In this document: positions 52,081-63,262 of the stretch, piece by piece
How the letters are laid out: each line of letters starts with the position of its first letter
Position numbering within the stretch: position 1 is the first letter of the stretch
NCBI RefSeq assembly: GCF_907165205.1
Contig: NC_058192.1
Span: forward strand, 28,176,001-28,240,000
Source: Coccinella septempunctata
Taxonomy: Eukaryota; Arthropoda; Insecta; Coleoptera; Coccinellidae
DNA: 64,000 bases
Direction of reading: 5' to 3'
Translations under genes and position numbers: made by a program
The notes under the pieces: generated by a model
Seen by the model: only the letters and a program-made list of their open reading frames with translations
Databases searched by the model: none
What the model was told of the DNA's origin: nothing

Positions 52081-52309
52081 GCATTTCCATCTTCTTTTCC
52101 TTTACATCTATCTATGTATTCGTTTGTTTATTCATACATTTATATATTTATTTATTTATTTATATCTGTGATAGTTAGGTTTAGGGTTGATTATGTCTGA
52201 ATGGGCGACATAATAGAGCATTGGTTTCATAAGGAACATTTTATATGTATATAACATGCAATGTATGGAACTGATTTGAATAAAGACACTATTCTACTAC
52301 TAAGTGCGA
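52081..52309 (+). other. 3' UTR of the RLE fragment
   Basis: Contains a (TTTA)n run (52,138-52,163) and TTGAATAAAGACAC, then a short junction leading into the next RLE copy. The two copies therefore lie head to tail. Confidence 0.5.
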
Positions 52310-53575
52310 GAAAGCGATTTACTGTGCAGGGATTCTGCTCAGGGAATCAATAATCAAAGAAAGAAATCAACAACCGAAATATAAGTTGACAGAGTGAAAA
52401 TATCAAAGCTAAAAGAACACAACAACACAGCTGAAAAAAATATTAAACTGGAAAGCGGGGAAATTCGGTTCAAGCCTGATTAGGGAAGCAAGGCAGATGA
52501 GAAGGCTGGGCATGAGACCAAGACAATATATACATTACACGGTATGGCATGACTTCCATAAAGCTTTTGATTCAATCAGCCACAAACAACTAAAGAGGCT
52601 GATAGGTTACACCCTAACATCAGAAAACTGCTTAGAACACTCATGAAGTAGTGGTCTATCCGAGTGAGAGTAGGGAAAGAAAAGAACGTGCCTATTTACA
52701 TCCGGAAAGGTATGTAATAGGGTGACCCAATAAGTCCGTTGCTATTTATCCTGTTAACCGTCAGCATCATTATGTACCTCGAAACCAACAAAAAAGTACA
52801 AAGGGACACCTCCAGGGAAATTTCACCTGCTGGCATTCATTGACGACATTAAATGACATACTGCAACAAAGAAGGGGCTACAAACAATCAACCGTGAACT
52901 AGAGCGCATCGCCAAGGAGTTGGGGCTCAAGTTGAATACAGAAAAATGCGGAACATAGAGCAGAATCGAAGAACAGCTAGAGGAAGGGGCCTTATTCTTG
53001 CCGGAGGTAAGAAATGGATACAAGTACTTGGGGGGCGTAGAACAGCTAGAAAGGGAAACAGACAAAAACTCTGAAACTATCAGAACAAAGACATTAGGAA
53101 CACCACAAGAAATTTTGAGATCGTCTTTGACATCCCTACAGAAGGCCTAACTGTACAACACCTCTGTAATACCAAGCATCATCTACATTATGGGGAACTT
53201 GTATCCAGATGAGAAGAGAGCAACAACTCTGAAGAAGTGTCGAGATGTCGATGAGGAGGTGCGAAAGGTCCTAATACAGGATAACATAAAGGGGAAAACA
53301 ACATCGAATGCTCATGTGTATCTCCCAATCAAAAGAGGAGCATTGAGTATCGAATCGATTGAGGTGGAAACGCAGATCCAAATGATAAAAAAGGGTCGAT
53401 AACCGACCACGATTTTGTTGCCACGAAATACAACTGCCCAGCGGTCGATTACACACAAGCAAAGATCGCAAACAACTGCAAATACCTAAAGAACCACATT
53501 GAAAATACCTTATACGAACAACTCCAAAAAGAATGGTCTGAGAACATGCACTATGGGAAAATATTCATGAAGGTG
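52310..53575 (+). pseudogene. RLE retrotransposon RT, degenerate copy
   Basis: Fragments in all frames: FTVQGFCSGNQ, then HDFHKAFDSISHKQLKRL-type sequence at about 52,548-52,600, SVRVRVGKEKNVPI, GDPISPLLFILLTVS, DDIK-type residues near 52,840, LGLKLNTEKCG, PEVRNGYKYLG and MGNLYPDEKRATTLKK (53,190-53,240). An internal deletion removes the RT fingers. It ends at 53,575 in NMHYGKIFMKV, where the mariner-type element begins. Confidence 0.75.
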
Positions 53576-54607
53576 TAGCCCGGTGTGGATGACAAACTTG
53601 AGAAATGTCGGATCTTTCGTTAAGAAAACTATACGCAGAGAAAAATGTGTAGTAGAAGATGAGAACAACGAAATTACAGTTCTTGCATATTTTCGTGTGA
53701 ATCCTCAAAATTCTCTCAAAGATGCCGAGATTGATCTGGCATTATCTCAATCGAGTGTTTGGAGAATATTAAAAAAACATAAAATGCATCCATATATATT
53801 CAATAGGGTACAGCATTTGAAGGAAACTGATTTCGTCAGGAGAACAGAGTTTTGCGAAGCTATGATGATTCGATTTCAAGAGAATGAAAACTTTTTGGAC
53901 TGTATAATTTGGACAGATGAATCTAAATTCACAAAGAATGGTTCTTTCAATAACAGTCATTATTGGGATGAAGAGAACAACCACCACTTCAGCCAATGGA
54001 ACTTTCAAGAGACCTGGAGTTTCAATGTTTTTTGCGCCATCAAAAATAATGCAATTCTTGATGTTCACATTTATGATGGGTATTTAACTGGTAAGATAGA
54101 ACACTACACATGTTTGCATTATTTAAAGAATGTTCTCCCTTAGGAGATAGATATTCTGACATATTGACTCAAATAATTGAGCCGCTAGTACAAAACCATA
54201 ATGACTTATGGTATCAACAAGATGGCGCGCCTCCACACAATTCACTCAATGTGTCAAATATCCTCTACAGGCTATTTGAAGATCGATGGTTGGCGAACAA
54301 TGGTCCACATCATTGGCCACCACGTTCTCCCGATTTAACTCCTTTAGACTATTATGTTTGGGGTAGGATAAAAAATATTGTCTACTCAACTCCCCTGACT
54401 GATAAAGAGGACTGCATAGAACGAGTCAGAAATGCGTTCAGGTTTGTTTAGATTTTTAGATTCATAGTTTTGAAACTCAATTTGGTTTTTAAACACTTTT
54501 GCAGATCTCTTCCTCCCGATGAAATAAGAAGAGCAACGCACGAAGCATTCCTGAGACGTATAAACAAATGTCCAGAAATTAACGGTCAAAACTTTGAGCA
54601 TCTTCTC
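53576..54607 (+). pseudogene. DD41D mariner/Tc1-type transposase
   Basis: TLRNVGSFVKKT-like linker, then SLKDAEIDLALSQSSVWRIL (second helix-turn-helix). Catalytic blocks: CIIWTDESKFTKNGSF (first Asp), LWYQQDGAPPHNSLN (second Asp), HHWPPRSPDLTPLDYYVWG (third Asp). Between the second Asp and the Asp of LDYYVW there are 41 residues, giving DD41D. A frameshift near 54,135 and a 63-bp GT-AG intron (54,442-54,504) precede the C terminus (PPDEIRRATHEAFLRRINKC), stop at 54,608. The N-terminal helix-turn-helix and left TIR are missing. Confidence 0.85.
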
Positions 54608-55376
54608 TAGTTATAACTGCGAGAGTTTGCCATGGTTCTCCTAATAGTAACTTGAAGTCGGTTTCAAGAAGGGGTGAAAAATCTACACCAGGGTTCAAAT
54701 AACAATTCCTGAAAATTTCATCTTTTTGTCGTGAAGGGAAAAGAAATAGCTGAAAATTCAAGACGAAAAACAGTTTTTTGTGAATAACTCAGAAAATATC
54801 CATTTTAGGGCAAGGGTGTGATGCATACACTCACATTATTTTTTAACGTAGATTCAATATCTGCCATAAAAAAATGGGGTTCTAATTTGAAAATATTTAT
54901 TTTTCACGATTTTGTCATCCCTAACTTTGAAAGCGATTTTTTTACCCCCTGTATCATGAATCGCGATTTCGATTTTTAAAGTGGATACATCAATCTTACA
55001 TCTTGAACAAATCCCAAAAATGAAAATTTTCCATCCAAAAACCTCGAAGTTATTCTTGTTTCAGCGGAGCTCTATTTTCGATTTTTTTTTCGAATTTTCC
55101 CGCTCAGAGAGAATTTTCCAACCAAAACTGAAAAATGTTACATCAAGATAACTTGAAATTTTCTGGGGAATCTATTTCTGCAATAAAAAAATGGTGTTCT
55201 AATTTGAAAAACGGATGTTGACGTCATTTCCGGAAAAACCGGAGGTGCTCATGCCTTGAAAATATTTTAGATTTCATCAGCATCGTGAAATACTTATAAG
55301 TGCTGAATTTCATGAAAATACGTTCAGTAGTTTCCCGTATAAATATGGGTGAGGTTCCTCGTGAAAGACCCTGTAT
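54608..55376 (+). other. 3' flank of the mariner-type element
   Basis: Non-coding. GAGGTTCCTCGTGAAAGACC then CTGTA at 55,355-55,376 is probably the right TIR of the DD41D element; its partner near 53,576 is not found. Two segments repeat AAAAAAATGG(G/T)(G/T)TTCTAATTTGAAAA (about 54,868 and 55,177). Confidence 0.5.
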
Positions 55377-57552
55377 TATATTATATTGATAAAAATGGTA
55401 AGAAAGTGTTGTATCGAATCGTGTAAGTGTGAATGGAGGCCTAACGGAATTGTTACTTTCCTTAGGTAATATTGCGAGGTCTATATTCTAGAATACAAGA
55501 GTAAGTTCTTGAAAATTTCAGTTTTCCACTGAAGAAACTAGAACTTTTGGAAAAGTGGATGATGGCAATTCCTGGGGATCGTGAAGCATCTACAAAATAT
55601 GAATACATTTGTAGCAAACATTTCTCCCGTGAGTTATTTAATAATTTAACTTCGAAACGAAGGCGTCTAAAAAACGGTGCTGTACCAAACATCTTTAGTG
55701 ATGTTGTTGAGACTAACAGATATGTGAGTTTTATTGGTTCCATAAATTATTCTCTCGATCCTTCCTAATGCATTTATTCAAGGCACAAAATACGGTGAAG
55801 TATAATGCCGACACACAATCCGATCTGGATATGGAAATGGACATCAACCCAAGATCGTTTGAACAGGAAAATCAAAGTCATGTAAGTGTGAGTTTCAGTT
55901 TGAATATTTTCTTTCTTTCAGTTGCAATTCTTTTTATTAGAATTGAAAGTTAGTGGAACGATAGCAATCGTAGGATATCTCCTGAATAAGAGGTACCTAT
56001 AAACAAAAATAAATTAAATAAGAAACATTGAAATAAGTGGATTTATGTTATTTTTGCAGAGATTTTGACCTAAATACCATTTTCACTATTGAATAGCTTT
56101 AATAGTTCTGTTAGGACTTTGCTAAGCTTAAATAAAAAAAAACAAAATACTTCGAATTTTCAGCTAGTACCTATATTTTTCGATTTTCACTTTCAGATTC
56201 CAATTCCTTCAAGCGTTGCGAAAAGGGTTTGTGATGCAGCTGTTCAGGTTCCGCCACAGCGCTTAAAACCATCAAAAAGAGAAAAAGAACTTCAAAGGAG
56301 AATTAAAATTTTGCAACAACGGTTGAAACGTAGGGAACAAAAATTGAGCAGTGTAGGACAGATGTTGGATTTTTTGAGGAGGAAACGAGTTTGTTCATCG
56401 AATCTTGAAGAAGTCTTAATGGATCGATTTGAAGGATTTTCACCTTCACTTTTTTCCAATGAAGCACTAAACGCCAAGAGAGCAAAAGGACGCAAACGCT
56501 ATTCGGATGATATGAAGGACTTCGCTTTGACGTTGTACTTTTATTCACCAAGAGCCTACGCTTTTGTGAAATCGAAACTCAACTTACCACATGCTGCGAC
56601 AATCCGAAAATGGCTTCTGTAGCGCAAAGTTAATGATTGTCCCTATTTAAAAGATGTCAGTTTAACATTCGATGCTATGGCCATACGCTCTCAAATTATT
56701 TTTGACAAGCAAACAGATAAATATTGGGGGTATACTGATTATGGAATTGAGGTTGGTTGCAATGAACCAAGGGAAGTAGCTAAAGGGGCATTAGTTTTTC
56801 AAATAGTTTCGTACACCCACAAATTCAAATGCCCTGTTCATAAAAGGTATCACTACTACACGCCAGAAGAAACTTCTCGTTTTGGCGATTAAGAAGCTGT
56901 ATAGTATCGGAATTACAGTGTGATGGCTGTAGCACTAATCTCAAAACCATCGAGCTTTTGGGGTGCTCATTCAATAAAAGTACCTTTTTAACATCCTTTC
57001 CTCATCCTTCTACTGAGAGCAACATTTATTGCATCATGGACTCATGCCATATGATGAAGCTTGTGCGTAATGCACTTGCAAGTGCAAAATTGCAGTCTGA
57101 TAAAGGTGCCATTTCTTTCTGTTATATTGAAAGACTGAACGCATTACAAGAAGAAGAAGGCCTGAAATTGGCAAATCCATTTACTAGTGCCCATGTTAAT
57201 TTTTATCAAAAAAAAAATGAAAGTCAATCTAGCTGCTCAAACTATAAGCTGCGGAGTAGCCGACGCTATAGATTTTCTGCGTGCTGGCGGTGGAAAAGAT
57301 TTTATCGGATCTGGAGCAAGAACAGAATTTATAAGACACTTCGACAAAATTTTTGATTTGCAAAACAGCAGGAATGCTTTTGGAAGAGGTTCGAAATCTT
57401 CTCTATCTCTTTCAAACAAGCAGTTTTGGCTTAATGTATTCAGTCAAACTGAAAACTATATAAAAAAGTTCGTTAAAAGTCAAAAGTCATAGTATTTTAG
57501 CTGATTCCAAGAAAATGTTCGCACTGGGTTTCATCATAAATATATATAGTTT

Positions 57553-58890
57553 GTAATGATCTCCAGTTTTCTGAGAAAAATTGGAGTTCATTTTAGTGCA
57601 TTCCTTTCATTTCATATTTCCGCCTTTAAAAATATTTAATTCTCAAAAATTCAGTACATTCAGATGCCGATAGGCAGAGTAAATGTAAAAAACCGTTTAT
57701 CTGTGTTTAACGTTGATTTTCTTGCATGCCATTGAAGATTTCGACGTTTTTCTGATGTTGATATGCGATAAACCGGAGCTGACGACGTTTTTCACTCTTG
57801 TCGCATTCTAGAATTTTCAGATTTTAACGTGGGGGGGATTTGCCTATAAAAGCAGATTTTCCTCCGCGACGGTCTCTTTTACTTTTTGATTTCTGCTCTT
57901 TTACTTCAGTCTCTTCAGTTAGTTTACGCTCCGTACGTTTCTGCGATTCGACTTTAATTGTGTGCACGACAAGCCGTTCAACCAATTTATAAATAATTTT
58001 GTGTTGCGAGTATTAATGCTCTTAGAAATTAATTTTTAGTTTTCGTTTGTTTTCCGCGAGTGCCTGAAATAAAGGAGGTAGGTCCCCGTCTTTACCGTTC
58101 AGTTTCTTAATTGGACCTACACCGGTTACTTCTTTGACACTGCTGTACTGTATCGCTTTCTGTTATATTTTATCGTACTTTACTCTGTTTCGCGAGTCTG
58201 ACTTTTCTCTTCGCTATCAGTCATGGCGCGTAAGCCCTTGGGGTACTGAAGGGAAAGTCCCGTCAACCCCCCTGTCCGCGTTCCGCGTCATAATTGTTGA
58301 ATCTTCTTTTCTATCAGTCATGGCGCGTAAGCCCTTGAGAATAAGAGATACCGCTCGTCGTCAGTGAAATCCCGTAGTTGCGCTAAAAATAGACCTTTTC
58401 TTCGCTATCGGTCATGGAGCGTTAGCCCTTGCGGTAGCAAATAAAAGTCTCGAATAGATCCGCCCTGGTTGTGTTTCTTTTCATTGGAGAAATATGATTA
58501 ATTACATCCCGATACCGTATAGCAAGTCATTTCACTCCGCGAGGTCATCCTTAGTATTCATTTCGTCAGTTCTGGTTGGCGCATTTTATTGAACAACCTC
58601 TGATTTTGCACTGTACCCGGTATAAACTTTATAAAGTGCTCGTGACCGGATAGAATTTCCCGAATGTATGTTTGCTGATAGATTCGCTCATATTTCATAC
58701 CTACACATATTTCGGTTGTACATATAATCAGCTTCCGAAGGTGTGAATAAACTAGTACATAATTTGATTTTGACTACTTCGTTATCGCTACCACCCTAGA
58801 TAACAGCGAACTCTGTCTCCGACTAGCAGCTACTCTGGTAGGTTTGCTATTCTTCCTAGTGAAAAGAATAGCTGGCGCTCGAGATAAGTT
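57553..58890 (+). mobile_element. LTR-like insertion in the P transposase
   Basis: Between the LGFIINIYS and SQDNIELFF exons lies about 1.3 kb of unrelated sequence, perhaps inside an intron (donor-like GTAATG at 57,553). It has TATAAAAG (57,845-57,852), an initiator-like TTCAGTT (57,908-57,914), AATAAA (58,746-58,751) and GC-richer sequence than its surroundings, as in the LTR of an insect retrovirus-like element. No gag or pol is present, and I could not fix the ends or a TSD, so 'solo LTR' is an inference. Confidence 0.45.
58211..58431. repeat. Three spaced copies of CTATCAGTCATGGCGCGTAA
   Basis: TCGCTATCAGTCATGGCGCG plus TAAGCCCTTG occurs at 58,211-58,240, 58,311-58,337 and 58,401-58,431 (the last as CTATCGGTCATGGAGCGTTA). 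Spacing is about 97 and 91 bp, so a unit of about 95 bp was tandemly triplicated and has diverged outside this core. Confidence 0.8.
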
Positions 58891-59792
58891 TTCTCCGAGG
58901 TAATGTTACAAGTTTTAAAAGTTTGGCAATGGATCTTTTCAACAATACTGCAAATCCAATTAAATATTTATTAATATATAAATGTTCACAAGATAATATC
59001 GAGCTATTTTTCTCATGTATACGATCGTGCGGAGGCTGGAATAATAATCCTAGCACTCTATGGTTCAGGTGAAGCATGCGTAAGCATCTCTATAGGAATA
59101 GTGTAAAACCAAGCATCAACGCCAATTGCCAAATTAATGAATTCGAAGGTGAAACGATCTTCAAATTCCGGCAAAAAAGTCGTGCAATGATAGATCGAGA
59201 TTCATCCGAAACGGATAGGGATGATCTTTCTAAATTAATGGGCCTTATATATAGTGTCGCATTATCATCTTTTCAAGATAACGTCTTGTATTATATAACT
59301 GGAGGAATTATAAGCAGATTATTACAATCAAACTCCTGTACATACTGTTCAGATTTACTTTTGTCCACAAGGGATTCAGGAGACCACGTATATTGTGTCG
59401 ATATGAAGTACTGTGCGATTACGAGTTTTGTCAATAGAGGCAGGCTCACCTTCCCATCGCGAGCTGCATTCGAAATTGTGAAATATACTGAAAAAGCATT
59501 CAAAGTAGAAATGTCTGTTGGATTTTCCGGATCAAATAATATCAAAAAACGGATTGTTTCTGCTGTACTACAGCAATTTATCCCCCGTCTGGTTACGCTG
59601 TTCCAACCTAGACACCCTATTATTACCACAACAGAAGATTTTCATGAAATTCAAATACTACGGTGGTTGGCGAATTCTTATGCGAATTTACGACTTCAAA
59701 GTAATGCAAAGAAAATGACCCTGAATCATTTGGGTCAACGAGCAACTGTTCGTCAGAAATTGCATAATTCTATTCTTTTTTACAACATATAA

Positions 59793-60655
59793 CATAAGTT
59801 TATGACTTGCTGAAATTAAACCGTTTTTGTTGTATTTTATTCACGTATGTTTGTATCTTGCTTCTCTTGTTTCTTGTTTGTATAATATTCCATTAAAATT
59901 TCATGCATTATTTTCTATTAATTATCTTATGTCATTATTCGATATGCTAATATGATGAGCTCTTGCATTTTTGGCATGTCTTTTTGATGATATGGTGGAA
60001 TTGAGAGGGATATTAATTGTTTTACTTTTTACTTTTATTTTTCTGATTCCTTTCATCCATTCATGAATTTGCATATTTTTTTCATCTTAACGAGAAAAGA
60101 GGCTCAAATATATGTATGTCCATAATCTGTGTTATTCATATCGATTTGAAGATGATAAACTGAAAGAGGCATCAACAGATGAGGATGCACATATTTTGGA
60201 ATGAAAATAATCAGTCACTCTTCTTGAGTTCTTTTTGTGTATTGATATTTTTCTGGGGAAATATTAGTTGAGAAATAATGGAGAAAAAATGGTGTGATTG
60301 CGTTGAATGATAAGTAGGAATAAATATCATTCTGGTACTCAATTTGGACTTTCCAATACAATTAAAAGGTGGTAAAATCATTATCATTGAAAAATATTTA
60401 CTATATGGAAAAATCGGAATAAGTTCAGGGGCACGGCGCTCTTACTACGGCCCTGGCAGACAAAGAGGCCCGACACTACTATTTTGAGTATAGTTCAGTG
60501 GTTTGAAGACTCTTTAGGCTTCCGGCTTGGTTATCTCACATACGACTAGTCACTAGCCAGCGCGCCGGCGCGCCAAAACCAAAACAGTTGATCTCACCAC
60601 GGTCCCACCTAATTTTATGTGAGCTACGCCAATGCGCTCTCTATGCCTTAGAATT
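59793..60655. other. No recognised gene
   Basis: AT-rich sequence presumably including the 3' UTR and end of the P-type element. At about 60,429-60,480 is a CAGGGGCACGGCGCTCTTAC stretch with hAT-like TIR composition, and at 60,557-60,575 a CGCGCCGGCGCG palindrome. Neither is resolved further. Confidence 0.4.
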
Positions 60656-61787
60656 CAGTGGTTCTTAATATTTTAGTGATCAGGGACCATTTGACGAAAT
60701 TGTTGTTTTTTCATGGACCACCAACTCTTCGGAGGTTATATTACGTAAATGTGAATTTTTGTGAATGAATAAACAAGGTTGTTGTACTTAAAAATTTGAA
60801 TGAATGAAACACGCATACAATCATTCAGAGCCAACAGTACACTATTTTTGCATTTTTAACAGATGAATATACAAAAGCTATAATTTCACTGCGATTTTTG
60901 TGACTGCATACTTTTCACCGATTTCTGAATCCTTAGTTCAGTGCTACTTAAAGCCAAATGCATGTCGGCACTGGCATCCAACCGATTTAGATGCTTGATT
61001 TTAATTATCAGTAGAGCCGAAAACCCCTGCTCGCACATATATGTCGAAGAAAAGAGAGTAAGGTAACGCATAGCAATATCTCGAATCTTTGGGAAAGAAA
61101 CTTCTTTTTGGTCCCAGAAGTCTTCCAGATTAATTCCTGCCTCGAATGTATCCTTCAAGCTACTGTCATGCTGCATTTCAATTACATCTTGTTGAATTTC
61201 ATCAGGTACCACAGAAACATTGACCATGAAAGGATTGCGGATCAGTCTCCGAATACCTTCGTTCTCACAGTCGGGAAAATAGCGATCGAATTCACTCTTC
61301 AAGTTTGTCAAATGGTTGAAAATGATCTTTTGTATTTCTTTTTTAGTTTCAGCATATTGATGTGGGAATAATAATTTGGTTCAACGTATCAAACGCAGAA
61401 AAGTTTTGTCTATCGACTTTGTTGAGCCATAGATCAATTTATGCAATAAATACTCTGATTTTATCTTCATATGTAAATATATTGCTCGTGCCTTTCAACT
61501 TGCAATTTCCTGATCCTTGAAGTTGGAGATTCAATTCATTTAGTTGAGTAAAAAAATCGACCAGAGATGCAAAATGAATCTGAAATTTGGAATCACAGAA
61601 CTGATCAAGCAATTCTTTGTTTTTGTCAGTGAAGAACATTTTTACTTCCTCTCTAAGCTCATAAAACCTCGAGAGCATGTTTCCCTTGGAAAGCCACCGC
61701 ACGTATGGAACAGCAGATTCTCGTGCTCAGAGTTCATATCAGAGCATAATTGTTTGAAAATGCGCCTTTTTTTTCGCAGATCCGAGA
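60656..61787 (-). mobile_element. hAT transposon relic
   Basis: The 3' end CAGTGGTTCTTAATATTTTA at 60,656 is a typical hAT terminus (CAGTGGTTCTCAA-like). Upstream on the minus strand lies the hAT transposase. The 5' part is missing: at about 61,787 the sequence passes into an RLE retrotransposon fragment. Confidence 0.75.
60886..61787 (-). pseudogene. hAT transposase (ZBED/SCAND3-like), N terminus missing
   Basis: Minus strand: RRIFKQLCSDMNSEHENLLF, then (frame changed) VRWLSKGNMLSRFYELREEV, ELLDQFCDSKFQIHFASLVD and LNELNLQLQGSG; after another break near 61,330-61,440, TNLKSEFDRYFPDCENEGIR and the C-terminal dimerisation block FSSTYMCEQGFSALLIIKIK with HLNRLDASADMHLALS. These match hAT transposases related to ZBED and SCAND3 proteins. 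The BED finger and first catalytic Asp region are lost. Confidence 0.8.
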
Positions 61788-62517
61788 CGGCTACAAGTAT
61801 TTGGGTCTCGTTCAGCTGGAGAGGGATGGTGTAGAGAATTGTGACCAGATAGCGGAAAAACTGCTTCAACTAACGGAAAAGATCATGCAGTCACAACTTA
61901 TCGTCCCACAAAAATCGCAACTATTCAACACCAAAGTGATTCCAAGCGCCATATACGTACTGGGCAACATGTATCCAGACGAAAAACGATCAACAACACT
62001 GAAAAAATGCAAGGACCTGGACAAGTCTATAAGGAAGATATAAGTTCAGGAAAACATCAAGGGAAAGACTACATCTAACTCGCATGTTTATTTGCCTGTA
62101 CGTCGTGGTGGTGTCGGTTTGAAATCAATTGAGCTAGAGACCGAGATTCAGATGGTTCGCATATACCTGAGTTCACACCCTGAGATGAAGAACACTCAGA
62201 GGAAGTTTCTAGAACTGAAAAAGGCAGGCTGGAGGAACCCTATTGGCGACTATGAGTTCGTTATGAGAAAATACAAGTGCCGCTGCCCAAATTTCGGTAC
62301 GGAGACCATCACGCAGAACTGTAGAATTGCTAAGGAGCATATTTACAGGGCGTTTTACGAAGATCTGGAATCTGAGTGAGCGAGAGATATGCACTACGGC
62401 AAAATCATCATCAAGGAGAAAAATAACATCTCACTCCCAGCCTACACCTCACCGTTGATGGATGGATGGCGATTCTCCCTGCTGCACTCAGCAGTGAGTA
62501 GTGCCTGCCTGTCAGAT
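61788..62517 (+). pseudogene. RLE retrotransposon RT thumb/linker fragment
   Basis: RDGYKYLGLVQLERDGVENC, VPQKSQLFNTKVIPSAIYVL, GNMYPDEKRSTTLKKCKDLD, a stop at 62,041, HVYLPVRRGGVGLKSIELET, FVMRKYKCRCPNFGTE and SPLMDGWRFSLLHSA. It preserves the site where the related element near 4,869/27,292 was interrupted and so serves as the empty-site reference. It is truncated at both ends. Confidence 0.85.
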
Positions 62518-63262
62518 TCATTTACATACCGGCATGATAAAGTCGTATACTTTTAGATCATTTTCGATTATATCTAGGTCAGCATCTATTGGGAGATGTC
62601 TTATAACTGCGTAGATCTTTTTCTCTTCCTCCATCTGGTAGGTAAAGTACTCCTTACCAATCTGGTCATAATATTTCGTGATGTTTCTGTAGTCGCCCAC
62701 AGTCGAGGCTACGATCCTAATTCCGTCTTTTACGACGGTTGCTCTGTTGTAGCTGAATTTCTTCATGTAGAGAGCTTTTGATATCTCTACCCAATCGGCT
62801 GTACCCATCGTCGTGATGGGTGGAATTTTATCTTTTTTAGGTAACTCCGTTGCTTTTTTTGCTGTCTCTTCGTCTGAAGATGAACTTTCTTTACGCGCGC
62901 GTTTTGTGGGCGGCACGTTCTGGGTTTTTGCAACTTGAGTTGCAAAATTTTTCTTCTTTGCCGGTTCTGGAGCTTTTTCATGTTTAGAGGAATTTTTGGG
63001 GGACCGCTACCGGCTTTGCAATTTCTGCAAATGTGGGGGATTTCTGTGCCGCAATCTGTTTTGCAATTTCAGCAAAACTAGGGGATTGAGGCGATTTATT
63101 CTTATTAACTTCCTCTCTCATTAGGCGTATCTCCCCGACCCACTGAGCAACGGTTTCAGTTAGTTTATTTATTTGAGCCTTCAACTGCCCATTCTCTTCT
63201 TTGAGCCTTACAAGCTCCTCTGCTTCTCCATCGCTGAATTCTTCAGTGTCCGTAGCTTCCAT
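62518..63262 (-). pseudogene. Retrotransposon gag-like ORF1, 5' part
   Basis: ATG at 63,262: acidic start (MEATDTEEFSDGEAEELVRL), a leucine-heptad coiled coil (ENGQLKAQINKLTETVAQWV), two copies of SPxFAEIAK (PQSPSFAEIAKQ, KSPTFAEIAKP). A frameshift near 62,985 leads to a basic/acidic linker (KRARKESSSSDEE) and YNRATVVKDGIRIVASTVGD with YRNITKYYDQIGKEYFTYQM and YAVIRHLPIDADLDII. The last block is the pre-knuckle domain of Jockey/I-type gag proteins. Zinc knuckles are absent because the element is cut at 62,518. Confidence 0.75.

Larger units (their letters stand above)
55395..59792 (+). pseudogene. THAP/P-type transposase, multi-exon, interrupted
   Basis: Exon 1 (55,395-55,465) MVRKCCIESCKCEWRPNGIV; intron 55,466-55,521; exon 2 (LEKWMMAIPGDREAST, YICSKHFS, LKNGAVPNIF) completes a C2CH THAP domain. 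Further exons: KAQNTVKYNADTQSDLDMEM (55,786-55,880) and, after an acceptor at about 56,195, a coiled coil (RRIKILQQRLKRREQKLSSV). The P-type core is KRYSDDMKDFALTLYFYSPR, LPHAATIRKWL, TFDAMAIRSQIIFD, DKYWGYTDYG, CDGCSTNLKTIELLGC, IMDSCHMMKLVRNAL and KKMFALGFIINIYS. The C-terminal part (58,915-59,792) has KCSQDNIELFFSCIRS and GGWNNNP with the catalytic Glu, and YYITGGIISRLLQSNSCTYC. Stops at 56,620, 56,890 and 59,058 and frameshifts disable it. Confidence 0.85.

Noticed and set aside
60557..60575. CGCGCCGGCGCG palindrome as a regulatory site
   Set aside because: A single GC-rich palindrome with no neighbouring gene; chance or element remnant cannot be excluded.
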